DNA of 64,000 nt from Janthinobacterium sp. LM6. GTDB taxonomy: Bacteria; Pseudomonadota; Gammaproteobacteria; Burkholderiales; Burkholderiaceae_D. Made by a program: the position numbers and the translations under genes. Below, in pieces: positions 36,882 to 45,191 of the stretch. Position 1 is the first letter of the stretch; each line of letters begins with the position of its first letter. The stretch lies in the NCBI RefSeq assembly GCF_002002885.1, contig NZ_CP019510.1, positions 3,782,001-3,846,000 on the forward strand. The letters are read 5' to 3'. The notes under the pieces are model-generated. The model did no database searches and had not been told where the DNA came from. It worked only from the letters and a program-made list of their open reading frames with translations.

Positions 36882-38488
36882 GCCGTTCCTCCCGGTTGTT
36901 GGTCGAGGATGTGCTTGACGGTGCGCAGCGCCACGGCCAGGCCGTTTTCCGTCGAGTTGCAGGTGCCGGACGTGGGCAGCACGCCGGTGCTGCACAGGAA
37001 CAGGTTGGCGTGGTCGAAGGTGCGGCCCCACTGGTCGCACACGGCCTTGGCGGGGTCGGAACCCATCGACAAGGTGCCGCAGATGTGCTGGTTGTTGGCG
37101 AACACGCCTTCCTTGCTGTGGCGCAGGTTGGTGCCGCCCATCAGCCTGGCGATCTGCTCGAAATCCTGCTTCGAACGCTCGTGGCCCCGCTTGGTGTAGT
37201 CGTCGATCGCATAGTGCGCCTGCGGCTTGGGGATGCCCATGGCATCCTTTTCGCTGCTCAGGGCAATGCGATTCTCCGGGTTCGGCAGCACTTCCAGCAC
37301 GTTTTTCAGGCTCATTTCACGCGCCGAGCGGAAACGCAACTGCTGCTCGAACTCTTCGCCAAACACGCCCTTGCCGATCAACTCTTTGGTCGCGCCATCG
37401 ACTCGCGAGATGTTCGTGAAGTCCAGCCGGTACGGCGAGTGTTCGCTGCGGAAGTCGCCGTCGCGCATGGTGTTGATGGAATTGGGGCTTTGCGGGCCAC
37501 GGCCCAGCCACAGGTCTTCATCGGCGTCGAAGGTGATCGAGGTGCTCGGATGGTCCATCAGGTTGCGGCCCACCATGTCGCTGCTGTTGGCCAGGCCGTT
37601 CGGGTATTTGTCCGAGGCGGAAACGAGCAGCAAGCGCGGGCTTTCGATGCCGTTGGCGGCGAGGATAAAAGTCTTGGCCGTGACCCGGTGGCTTTTCTTG
37701 TCGACGTCGTAGTACAGCGCGGCCGTGATGCGGCCCTGCGCGTCGTGTTCCAGCTTGTAGACGTTGGCATTGCAGACGATCTTCACGCCCGCGTCTTCCG
37801 CCTGCTGCGCGGCGATGCCGCCGTGGTATTGCGCATCGATGGGACAGATCGGCTGGCAGCTGTTGTTGCCGCAGCAGGCCGGGCGGCCATCGTAGCCGAC
37901 GCTGTTGCGCGCCACCGTGTTGCCGACGACCTTGAAGGTGGGGTCGAGGCGCTCGCGGATGCGGCGCATGGCGTACGGCTCCGTCACGGCATCCATCGGG
38001 AAGGGCTGCTTGCGCGGCGAACCCGTGTTGTCCGCGCCCGAGACGCCCATGATCTCTTCCGCTTCCTGGTAGAACGGCTCCAGGTCTTCGTAGCTGATGG
38101 GCCAGTCCACGCCCACGCCGTACAGGGTGTGGATGCGGAAATCGTTCGGCACGTTGCGCCACGCCTGCGCGGCCCAGTGCCACGAAGTGCCGCCGAACTG
38201 GCGGATGTATTCGGCCGGGTACGGATACGGGCCTGCCTGCACCAGGTAGCCGTTATCGGTCGGCTGGTAGATCGGGTGCGGTGCCGTGGCGACGGACGGA
38301 TACGGCGACATCCAGTCGCTGCGGCGCGTCGTGTTGCGGAAACGGGCGACGATTTCGCCGCGCGACACGCGCGGCCCCGCTTCCAGGATCAGCACCGAAG
38401 CGCCGGCCAGCGCCAGCTTGCGCGCAGCCAGGGAGCCGATGATGCCGGAACCGATCACGAGGTAATCGGCAGAGAGTTCTTCAGCCAT
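36878..38488 (-). CDS. GMC-type FAD-dependent dehydrogenase, catalytic subunit
   Basis: 536 residues. The FAD-binding motif is VIGSGIIGSLAARKLALAGASVLILEAG. A cysteine-rich stretch, ACCGNNSCQPICP, is like the one that binds a 3Fe-4S cluster in fructose- and FAD-glucose dehydrogenases. The catalytic end contains GTCNSTENGLAVALRT. It has no signal of its own; in relatives it leaves the cell folded with the Tat-exported small subunit. Substrate likely a sugar, sugar acid or polyol; not determinable here. AAGGAG stands well placed before the ATG. It lies 9 nt after the small-subunit gene. Confidence 0.92.
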   Translation of the reverse strand: MAEELSADYLVIGSGIIGSLAARKLALAGASVLILEAGPRVSRGEIVARFRNTTRRSDWMSPYPSVATAPHPIYQPTDNGYLVQAGPYPYPAEYIRQFGGTSWHWAAQAWRNVPNDFRIHTLYGVGVDWPISYEDLEPFYQEAEEIMGVSGADNTGSPRKQPFPMDAVTEPYAMRRIRERLDPTFKVVGNTVARNSVGYDGRPACCGNNSCQPICPIDAQYHGGIAAQQAEDAGVKIVCNANVYKLEHDAQGRITAALYYDVDKKSHRVTAKTFILAANGIESPRLLLVSASDKYPNGLANSSDMVGRNLMDHPSTSITFDADEDLWLGRGPQSPNSINTMRDGDFRSEHSPYRLDFTNISRVDGATKELIGKGVFGEEFEQQLRFRSAREMSLKNVLEVLPNPENRIALSSEKDAMGIPKPQAHYAIDDYTKRGHERSKQDFEQIARLMGGTNLRHSKEGVFANNQHICGTLSMGSDPAKAVCDQWGRTFDHANLFLCSTGVLPTSGTCNSTENGLAVALRTVKHILDQQPGGTA

Positions 38489-38497
38489 GATGGCTCC

Positions 38498-39022
38498 TTA
38501 AATTGGTTTTCTGGCCCAGCTGCCGTAGGCGCCGTAGGAATACGTGGGAGGTTTCAGCACGTCGGCCACGACGGCCGCGTTCAACGCCTGCTCGTAGGCG
38601 ACGCAGACGGCCGCCTCGCCGGTGCCGACGATGCCCAGGTACCAGGCGCTGGCGATCTGGCGCGGCAAGGCCGCCAGCGGCGACTGGGCCGGGTCGAGCC
38701 CGTCGAGCGCTTCCTGCAGGCCGGCCGCCTGCAAGCCTTGCGCATTGATCAGGGCCAGCAGCGCGCGCACCTTCGCCGGGAAGGCCGTATCCTGCGCCAC
38801 CAGCGCGTCATACAGGCGCCTGGCCAGCACGGGGTCGAGCACTTGCCGCCCCACCAGCATGGCCGACACGCCGAGGAAGGCGCCCTGCTCCGCATTGGCG
38901 ACCGGTTCGGCCAGCGCCCAGGGAATCAGCGCCGCGGCCGAAGCCGACAGCAAGCCGGCCAGCACCATGCGGCGGCCGGGATTCAGAGGGCCGCGGCCCT
39001 CCTTGTTGTGTATAGCGTCCAC
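38498..39022 (-). CDS. Small (Tat-carrying) subunit of the dehydrogenase, gluconate 2-dehydrogenase subunit 3 family
   Basis: 174 residues. The Tat-type start NPGRRMVLAGLLSASAAALIPWALA gives the complex its export signal. The mature part (for example LARRLYDALVAQD and GEAAVCVAYEQALNAAVVADVL) fits the helical small subunit that binds the GMC flavoprotein. I choose a GTG start at 39022 because GGGAG lies 6 nt upstream. It is the first dehydrogenase gene after the porin. Confidence 0.85.
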   Translation of the reverse strand: MDAIHNKEGRGPLNPGRRMVLAGLLSASAAALIPWALAEPVANAEQGAFLGVSAMLVGRQVLDPVLARRLYDALVAQDTAFPAKVRALLALINAQGLQAAGLQEALDGLDPAQSPLAALPRQIASAWYLGIVGTGEAAVCVAYEQALNAAVVADVLKPPTYSYGAYGSWARKPI

Positions 39023-39050
39023 TTGAAGCTCCCGTGAGTTCAGCAACCGT

Positions 39051-40217
39051 TCAGAAAGAATGCTTGAGACCGACCATCACCACCGTCTGGCCGCCGGTCG
39101 ACGATGGCGTGCCGTTTTGCGAATCGCCGACCGAGGCGACGGCGTCGACGATGGCGCCGTCCCGGCCCAGGGTCTGGCCGCGCGCCAGCTGGCGCGCTTC
39201 GATCAGGTAGATGGCCGTGCGCTTGGACAGCGCGTAGTTCTGTTCGAACGACAGCTGGCGGTAGCGCCCGCGGTCGGCGATGCCGTTGGCGCGGCTGGCG
39301 AAGGTGTCGCTGTAGCCGGCGCTCAGGAACCACTGCGGCGTCCACTGGTAGCTGGCGATCAGGCCGGCCGTGTTGAAGATGGCCGTGTCGCGGAAGGTGG
39401 AATGGCTGCCCGCCTGGTATTGCACGTTGCTGGCGTTGGCGCCCACCATCCACTTGCCCATGGCGTAGCGCGCGCTGGCGGCGATGAATTGCACGCTTTC
39501 AGCCGACGCGTAGCCCTGGTTGATGGCGGAAATGCCGAAGCTGCCCGAAGCCTTGTCGCTCCAGCCGGCGCCATTCTGTCCATTTTTCAGTTTCAGGTAG
39601 CCGAGCGCGAATTCGGCCGGCGACGCGCTGTACTTGACAGCGGCGCTGAAGCTGCTGCCCACGGCATTGCCGTCAGCCGCTTCGCCAAAGCCGTACTGCG
39701 CGCTGGCCTGCAGGCCGCGCCAGGCCGGCATGCTGTAGGTGACGGAATTGCTGATGCGCACGGTCGTATCGAGGCCGTCGATATCGCCAGGGTGGGCGCC
39801 GGTGGCGCCCGTCAACACGTTGCTCGACGCCAGCGAACCCACCAGCAGGTAGTACGGCGTGTACTGGCGGCCGGCCGTGACGGTACCGTAGGCTGCCGAT
39901 TGCAAGCCCACGTAAGCCTGGCGGTTGAACAGGGAGCTGGCGGAACTTTGCGCGCCCGTGTCGCTTTCAAAGCCGTTTTCCAGCAAGAACAGCGCCTTCA
40001 GGTCGCCGCCCAGGTCTTCCACGCCCTGGAAGCCGATCTTGCTGGCGGACAAATTGCCGCTGCGCATGTAGGTGTTCGAATTGCCGCCCTGGTTGCTGGT
40101 GTACGCCATGGCCGCGTCGACCACGCCATAAATGCTGACATTGCTTTGGGCGCAAACGTTTGCGCCGATGAGCGTGGAGACGGCCAGCGCCGCAGCGCGC
40201 ATGCATGTAGTGTTCAT
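39051..40217 (-). CDS. General porin, Burkholderiales OmpC/PorA type
   Basis: 388 residues: a signal peptide (ending ANVCAQS), then the porin opening VSIYGVVDAAMAY, RSGNLSASKIGFQGVEDLGGDLKALFLLENGF and QAYVGLQSAAYGTVTAGRQYTPYY, and the terminal GLKHSF whose last phenylalanine is the outer-membrane insertion signal. It forms a trimeric 16-strand pore. The start ATG at 40217 follows AGGAAAAA. It is upstream of the dehydrogenase genes with a 28-bp gap, so it may feed them substrate. Confidence 0.95.
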   Translation of the reverse strand: MNTTCMRAAALAVSTLIGANVCAQSNVSIYGVVDAAMAYTSNQGGNSNTYMRSGNLSASKIGFQGVEDLGGDLKALFLLENGFESDTGAQSSASSLFNRQAYVGLQSAAYGTVTAGRQYTPYYLLVGSLASSNVLTGATGAHPGDIDGLDTTVRISNSVTYSMPAWRGLQASAQYGFGEAADGNAVGSSFSAAVKYSASPAEFALGYLKLKNGQNGAGWSDKASGSFGISAINQGYASAESVQFIAASARYAMGKWMVGANASNVQYQAGSHSTFRDTAIFNTAGLIASYQWTPQWFLSAGYSDTFASRANGIADRGRYRQLSFEQNYALSKRTAIYLIEARQLARGQTLGRDGAIVDAVASVGDSQNGTPSSTGGQTVVMVGLKHSF

Positions 40218-40407
40218 TTTTTCCTGACTTTCCTGTTTTATAGTACGCCCGGCCAGCATTGCCACCGTGATGGCGACATACCGGCTGTGGCGCCGCGTTG
40301 CGGCCCCATACAGCGCGTGGGGCGTCCGCTTTTCTTCTTGATTTGGATCAAGTGAAGCAAATTATACGCTTATTTACTCACATGTAAGTGATTGACTGTA
40401 AGGCGTA

Positions 40408-40445
40408 GTCTTATAGCAAAACTTTCTTGTGTCTTATAGCAAAAC
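40408..40445. repeat. Two 15-bp direct repeats upstream of the porin gene
   Basis: GTCTTATAGCAAAAC occurs at 40408-40422 and again at 40431-40445, 23 bp apart start to start, about two helical turns. It lies 190-230 bp upstream of the porin ATG. Confidence 0.8.
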
Positions 40446-40515
40446 CGTCAGGCATGCGGGCACAAGCCCGGCAGGATGCGGAAATACGCGGAGCAGGCAT
40501 GGGGAAAGCAGCGGC

Positions 40516-40539
40516 GGCGCGTGTCGAAAAACACGCGCC
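40516..40539 (-). terminator. Hairpin downstream of the HpaR-like gene
   Basis: Perfect 9-bp stem GGCGCGTGT/ACACGCGCC with loop CGAAAA, 45 nt past the regulator's stop. No T tract follows, so termination is possible but not certain. Confidence 0.45.
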
Positions 40540-40583
40540 CGGTGGGTAATCAGGCAGGCGGAAAAACGGGGAAAGCGGGACGG

Positions 40584-41039
40584 TCAGCGCAGGATGGCGG
40601 GCGCCACCGGCAGGGTTTCGAGGGCAATGAAGGCTTCCAGGGTGCGGCGCATGTCTTCGAACACTTGCTTGCCGTAGGCCGCTTCCAGGTGTTCATATTG
40701 CAGGTCGATCAGCTTACCCATCTGCAGCAGCAGGCTGGCGCCCGCTTCCGACAGGTGCACCTTGCGGCGGCGCTGGTCGCCTTCGAACTTGCTGCGCCCG
40801 ATCAAGCCGATTTCTTCCATGCGCGCCAGGATGCCGCTCATGCTGGGACTGGAAATCTGGCAGATCTCGCACAGCTCGCGCGGTTCCAGGGTCGGGCTTT
40901 CGTTCAGCGCGCGCATGATGCGCCACTGCTGCTCCGTCACGCCGAAGTGATTGAGGATGGGGCGGAAATGCTGGAGCAGGCTGTCGCGGGCCTTCAGCAG
41001 CAGTTGCGGCATGTTCGGATAACGGATCGGTAGCTGCAA
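40584..41039 (-). CDS. MarR-family regulator, HpaR-like
   Basis: 151 residues. The sequence LLKARDSLLQHFRPILNHFGVTEQQWRIMRAL, then EPRELCEICQISSPSMSGILARMEEIGLI (helix-turn-helix) and the wing DQRRRKVHLSEAG, follow HpaR, the repressor of homoprotocatechuate degradation genes. No such genes lie nearby. I place the start at a TTG (41037-41039) because GGGAG stands 6 nt before it; an ATG nine codons later (41012) is the alternative. It may act on the porin upstream region, which carries direct repeats. Confidence 0.85.
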   Translation of the reverse strand: MQLPIRYPNMPQLLLKARDSLLQHFRPILNHFGVTEQQWRIMRALNESPTLEPRELCEICQISSPSMSGILARMEEIGLIGRSKFEGDQRRRKVHLSEAGASLLLQMGKLIDLQYEHLEAAYGKQVFEDMRRTLEAFIALETLPVAPAILR

Positions 41040-41125
41040 GCGGAACTCCCTGGGTGGGCGGAAAATTAGCGTAATTATACGGCCCGCCCAGTGCAAACGG
41101 CAGGCCGGCAACGATGTATTTTTCG

Positions 41126-42100
41126 CTACGTCCGCCCTGCCTCGCGTCCTTCTCCCTCCTCTTGCGCATGCCGCCGCACGGACCACAGCACGCCCGCCGT
41201 CAGCAAGAGCATCGCCGCCCATTCCAGGGGGCGCGGCATGCGCTGCGCGTAGACGAAGCCGTACAGCAGCGCGAACAGGGTCTCAGACAGGATCAACTGG
41301 CCCGACAAGGTGACCGGCACCAGGCGCGACGCCAGGTTCCACAGGTAGTTGCCGATCACGGAAGCCCCCAGCGCCAGCAGCAAACACACGAGCCAGTAGC
41401 GGGGCCAGTCGCGCGCCTGCGCGTCGTCGGCACCGCCTGCCTGCTGCAGCGCCAGCATCGCGGCGCCAACGACCAGGGCGATGACGCCGCTGGCCAGGCC
41501 ATACAGCATGGCCCATTCCACGGAACTGAAATGCGCGTGGCGCTTGAGGAAACGGGCATTGTCGAGCGCATACCAGGTCCAGCAGGCGAGCGCGCCAACG
41601 GCACACAGCACGCCGGCCAGCTTGTGCGCCAGGCCGGCGCCGCCCGCGCCGCCCGCATGGCTGAAGATATCCAGATTGAAAATATCGAGATTGATACAAG
41701 CGATGCCCAGCGCTACCACCAGCAGCGGCAAGGCCAGTTGGCGCAGCGGCAGCGCGCCGTGGTCCTTGCGGCCCAGAATGGTGACGCTCAGGGGCAGCAA
41801 GCCGATGATCAGGGATGTGGGCGCCACGCCGGCCAGCTTGACGCCGTAGGCCAGCAGCAGGTAATACACGACATTGCCGGCCAGCGCCTGGCGCAGCATG
41901 GCCAGCCAGTCGCTGCGCCGCAAGCGCCGCAGCAGGGGCAAGAGGCGCGGCAGCATCAGGCCGGCCGCCAGCGCGCCATAGCAGATGTAGCGGCCCACCA
42001 TCAGCTCGACCGGGGAAAAATCGGGCAGCAAGACGGGCACAATGAAAACGGCGCCCCAAAAGGCGCCGGCCAGCACACCACATACGATCCCACGCCACAT
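41126..42100 (-). CDS. EamA/DMT-family membrane transporter
   Basis: About 324 residues with ten hydrophobic helices in two EamA halves. The first half opens GIVCGVLAGAFWGAVFIVPVLL; the second is marked by YALDNARFLKRHAHFSSVEWAMLYG and ILSETLFALLYGFVYAQRMP. Members export metabolites or take up small solutes; specificity cannot be read. The ATG at 42100 is preferred; an in-frame TTG at 42127 is possible. Confidence 0.88.
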   Translation of the reverse strand: MWRGIVCGVLAGAFWGAVFIVPVLLPDFSPVELMVGRYICYGALAAGLMLPRLLPLLRRLRRSDWLAMLRQALAGNVVYYLLLAYGVKLAGVAPTSLIIGLLPLSVTILGRKDHGALPLRQLALPLLVVALGIACINLDIFNLDIFSHAGGAGGAGLAHKLAGVLCAVGALACWTWYALDNARFLKRHAHFSSVEWAMLYGLASGVIALVVGAAMLALQQAGGADDAQARDWPRYWLVCLLLALGASVIGNYLWNLASRLVPVTLSGQLILSETLFALLYGFVYAQRMPRPLEWAAMLLLTAGVLWSVRRHAQEEGEGREAGRT

Positions 42101-42172
42101 GCCTGCCACTCTCACGGTTTCATTCAAGGGCGCCAGTATAAGGTATGCGGCACGGCGCGCAGTCGCCCGCCG

Positions 42173-43981
42173 TCAGCCCCTGGCTTTTCTCTGTGCGGGG
42201 ATGAAGTGCTCGCGCACGGCCTTGGCCAGCAAGTCCGGCGGCAGCAAGCCCTGGCCCAGCAGGAAGTTGTTGAAGGCCAGGCGGTCGAATCTGTCGCCCA
42301 GCGCCAGCTCCGTTTCCGCGCGCAGCTGCAGGATGCGCGTGTAGCCATAGAAATAGCTGCCAGCCTGGCCCGGCATATTGAAGGTGTAGCGGTCCAGTTC
42401 CTGGCGCGCCATCGCTTTCGACAGCATCACCTCGTCCGTCAGGATGCGGCCCGCCTCTTCGCGCGTAACTTGCCCCAGGTTCAGCATCGGGTCGAGCATG
42501 GCGCGCGCCGCGCGCAGCATGCGGAACTGCAGCGCGATGAACTGGCCTTCGGCCGGCTCGTAGGGAATCATCTCCGCTTCCGCGTACAGCGCCCAGCCTT
42601 CCACGTTGACGCTGTTGAACGCGTACAGGCTGCGCGCCTGCGACACGCCCCGCTCCACCATGGCGCTGAACTGCAGCTCGTGGCCAGGGCGGCCTTCGTG
42701 CGCGCTCAACGTCCAGGCGGCGCCGGCGAAATTGAAATCGTCATACGCCTCGCCCTTGCCGCTGGCGGCCGGATTGCTGACGGGGAGGACGAACTGGCCG
42801 TGTTCTCCCGTATTGCCGATCAGCGGAGGCGGACGCATATGCGGCGCCGGCTGGGCCGCCGATTCGGCGGCGGACGCCAGGCGCATGGTCATGGCGCGCG
42901 CAGGGATATCGACCACGCGCTGCCGGGCGATGCGTTCCTCGAGCTGCGTATTGACGCCCTTGTAATGCGCTTCGAGCTGCGCGTTCGGGATGGAATCGCT
43001 CTTCAGCGCGCGCAGCACCTGGCGGTAATCGCTGCCGTCGACACCTTTCAGCGACATTCTCTCCGCCACCACAGGCGCCAGCGCCTGCATGGCGGCGCGC
43101 GTTTCCAGGTAAGCCACCTGCGCCCGTTCGACCAACGCGCGCGGCTCGATGTCGATGCCCACCTGCTTCAGGCGAAACGCATACAGCTCGGGCGCCATGC
43201 GGAAGTCCGTGCGCGACAGGGGCAGCACCACCTGCTTTTCCCACGCCGCATAGTCATTGAGCTGCTGTTCCATGGCCGCCAGCGCGCCTTCCGCACCCGC
43301 GATCTGCATGTCGGCGAACAGCTTGCGGATGCCGGCGACATACGTGGGCACGTTTTCCAGCGACTGCGCCACCTGCAGGCGCACGGGTCCCGCCAGGCCG
43401 GGCTTGCCGATTTGCTCCGTGAAGCGCGCCTTCGCCTGCGCCGTGATCGGCGTGCTGCCCGGGTATTGCCCGACATAGCGCTGCAGGCGTTCCAGCGCCT
43501 TGGCGCGGCGCGCGGCCGGGCGCTGTTCCTGCAACAGGCTTTGCATGCTGCCAAAGACCATCTGCGGCACGTCGACCCACGGCAAGGCGTACCTGGCTTC
43601 CAGCTCGGTGCCGGCGATTTCCTGGTCGACGGCGCCGATCAGAATTTCCAGGTCCTGGCGTATGCGTTCGTCGCGTTCCAGTTCCAGCTTCTGCTGCAAT
43701 TGCGCGCGCGCCTGCTGCATGGCCGCCACCTGGCGCCCGGTGATGTTCGGTCCCAGGTCGGCGGCCAGGCCGTCGTACTGCGCCAGGCCCGTGTCGGAAG
43801 CGTTTTCAGGCGAGAACTGCGCCTGCGCCGCCAGCACGATGGCCGCGTTGCGGTTGCTGGCCTCGACCCAGGCCGACGGGGTGGCGCCAGCTGCGGGGGC
43901 GGCGGCCATGGCCGGCATGGCAAACGCTGTGGAGAGCAAGGCGGCGAGCACGGTCTGATGCAATTTCGGGATGACGGACAT
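42173..43981 (-). CDS. DUF885-family exported peptidase-like protein
   Basis: 602 residues with a signal peptide (LLSTAFAMPAMAAAP). The diagnostic DUF885 motif AHEGRPGHELQ, at about residue 428, contains the HExxxxH-like metal ligands, with a second ligand region in NVEGWALYAEAEM. Proteins of this group are regarded as metal-dependent dipeptidases or carboxypeptidases of the periplasm, but few are characterised. It stands alone between the EamA transporter and the LacI gene. Confidence 0.88.
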   Translation of the reverse strand: MSVIPKLHQTVLAALLSTAFAMPAMAAAPAAGATPSAWVEASNRNAAIVLAAQAQFSPENASDTGLAQYDGLAADLGPNITGRQVAAMQQARAQLQQKLELERDERIRQDLEILIGAVDQEIAGTELEARYALPWVDVPQMVFGSMQSLLQEQRPAARRAKALERLQRYVGQYPGSTPITAQAKARFTEQIGKPGLAGPVRLQVAQSLENVPTYVAGIRKLFADMQIAGAEGALAAMEQQLNDYAAWEKQVVLPLSRTDFRMAPELYAFRLKQVGIDIEPRALVERAQVAYLETRAAMQALAPVVAERMSLKGVDGSDYRQVLRALKSDSIPNAQLEAHYKGVNTQLEERIARQRVVDIPARAMTMRLASAAESAAQPAPHMRPPPLIGNTGEHGQFVLPVSNPAASGKGEAYDDFNFAGAAWTLSAHEGRPGHELQFSAMVERGVSQARSLYAFNSVNVEGWALYAEAEMIPYEPAEGQFIALQFRMLRAARAMLDPMLNLGQVTREEAGRILTDEVMLSKAMARQELDRYTFNMPGQAGSYFYGYTRILQLRAETELALGDRFDRLAFNNFLLGQGLLPPDLLAKAVREHFIPAQRKARG

Positions 43982-44046
43982 CGGGGAATTCCTTCAAAGG
44001 TGAGCGATGAGCGAAGCGGCGAGTATCGGCCAGCCTCGCATGCCTG

Positions 44047-45084
44047 TCAATTCAGGCCATTCAGGGCAGGCAGGTTCCACGGCGTGACGATCTGGATGGC
44101 GGACAGACAGGCCGGCTGCGCCAATGCCGGCAGCGCGCCCTGCGCCCGCAGGATTTCCTGGCAGGCGCGGCGCATGTCCTGGCCCAGGTCATGGTGCAGC
44201 ACGGCGTGGATGGCGCCCGACTGGAGCAGCGCCAGGTTGTCCGCGTCGAGGTCATGGCCGATGAAGACCTGGCAAGGCCGGCCCGCTTTGGCGAACGCCT
44301 GCACGATGGCGGCATTGCCGCCGCCGATCGAATACACGGCGGCGATGGCCGGATGGTCGGCCAGCGCTTGCCGCACCAGCGCGCCCGTGGCACCGTCGAT
44401 GCCGTGGCCTTCGCTCACTTCGACGACGCTCAAGTGCCGATGCCGTTCGCGCAGCGCGCGGCGAAAGCCGATCTCGCGCTCTTCCTCGCCATGAAAGCGG
44501 TTGCTGCTCAGGGTCACCAGCACCTGCTGCTTCCGGCTGCCGAGCCACCGGCCGACCAGGTAAGCGGCCGTCTCGCCCGCCGCCCGGTTATCCATGCCCA
44601 CATAGCTGCGGCGCGCGGAAGCCGGCAAGTCCGTCACCAGGGTCACCACGGGGATGCCGGCCGCCGCCAGCCGGTTCACCGCCTCGGCCACTGGCGGCAA
44701 GTCCGGCGCCTTGAGCAGCACGCCGTGGCTGCCGTTCTTGCGGATGCGCTCCAGCAGATCGACGATGCCGTCCACCTCCAGGGTTTCATGCAGGTGAAAG
44801 CGCGAACGCAGCACGGCCGGATGCAGCGACGGCAGTTCCGCCTCCAGCGCTGCGCGCACGGCATCCGTAAAGCGGCGCGGCGCCACCATCAGCACATCGA
44901 GCATGAATTTTCTGCCGGACAGGCCCACCTGCGTGCTTTGCCGCGCCAGCTCGTCGAGCGCCTGCATCACGCGGCGCACCGTATTGGCGTGCACGCCGCC
45001 GCGCTGCTTGATCACGCGGTCGACCGTGGCCACGCTGACGCCGGCCTGCAGCGCCACGACCTTGACGGGGAAAGGATGCGTCAC
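44047..45084 (-). CDS. LacI-family transcriptional regulator
   Basis: 345 residues. The N-terminal helix-turn-helix is VKVVALQAGVSVATVDRVIKQRGGVHANTVRRVM, followed by a hinge and a sugar-binding-type domain (about 60-340: GVLLKAPDLPPVAEAV, YVGMDNRAAGETAAYLVGRWL, FIGHDLDADNLALLQSG). The start is a GTG at 45084 with GGAG 5 nt away. It is divergent from the PhyH-Gfo/Idh operon and should control it through the palindrome at 45128-45150. The ligand is probably a sugar or cyclitol. Confidence 0.92.
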   Translation of the reverse strand: MTHPFPVKVVALQAGVSVATVDRVIKQRGGVHANTVRRVMQALDELARQSTQVGLSGRKFMLDVLMVAPRRFTDAVRAALEAELPSLHPAVLRSRFHLHETLEVDGIVDLLERIRKNGSHGVLLKAPDLPPVAEAVNRLAAAGIPVVTLVTDLPASARRSYVGMDNRAAGETAAYLVGRWLGSRKQQVLVTLSSNRFHGEEEREIGFRRALRERHRHLSVVEVSEGHGIDGATGALVRQALADHPAIAAVYSIGGGNAAIVQAFAKAGRPCQVFIGHDLDADNLALLQSGAIHAVLHHDLGQDMRRACQEILRAQGALPALAQPACLSAIQIVTPWNLPALNGLN

Positions 45085-45127
45085 GTGCTCTCCATTTTTG
45101 ATTTGATGGTTTTTTGATGGATTTTCT

Positions 45128-45150
45128 GATGAAAAATGCGGATTTTCATC
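45128..45150. promoter_or_regulatory. Candidate LacI-family operator
   Basis: Arms GATGAAAA and TTTTCATC, perfect 8-bp inverted repeat with a 7-bp spacer, in the 107-bp gap between the divergent regulator and the PhyH gene. GGATTTTC is also repeated directly at 45119 and 45140. Confidence 0.65.
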
Positions 45151-45191
45151 CCTATACTGATTCTACAACTTAAATAATCAGGAGACACCGC

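Larger units (their letters stand above)
40218..40583. other. Region upstream of the porin operon, no gene seen
   Basis: 366 bp. The AT-rich part 40340-40450 carries the 15-bp direct repeats described separately and probably the porin promoter. 40446-40583 is GC-rich and holds the hairpin at 40516-40539. Confidence 0.5.

Noticed and set aside
36896..39037. 713-codon + strand frame opposite the GMC dehydrogenase
   Set aside because: Antisense shadow; the minus frame has FAD and cluster motifs.
41114..44494. 1126-codon + strand frame spanning the transporter, DUF885 and LacI genes
   Set aside because: It runs opposite three recognised genes, has no motif and is dominated by low-complexity residues.
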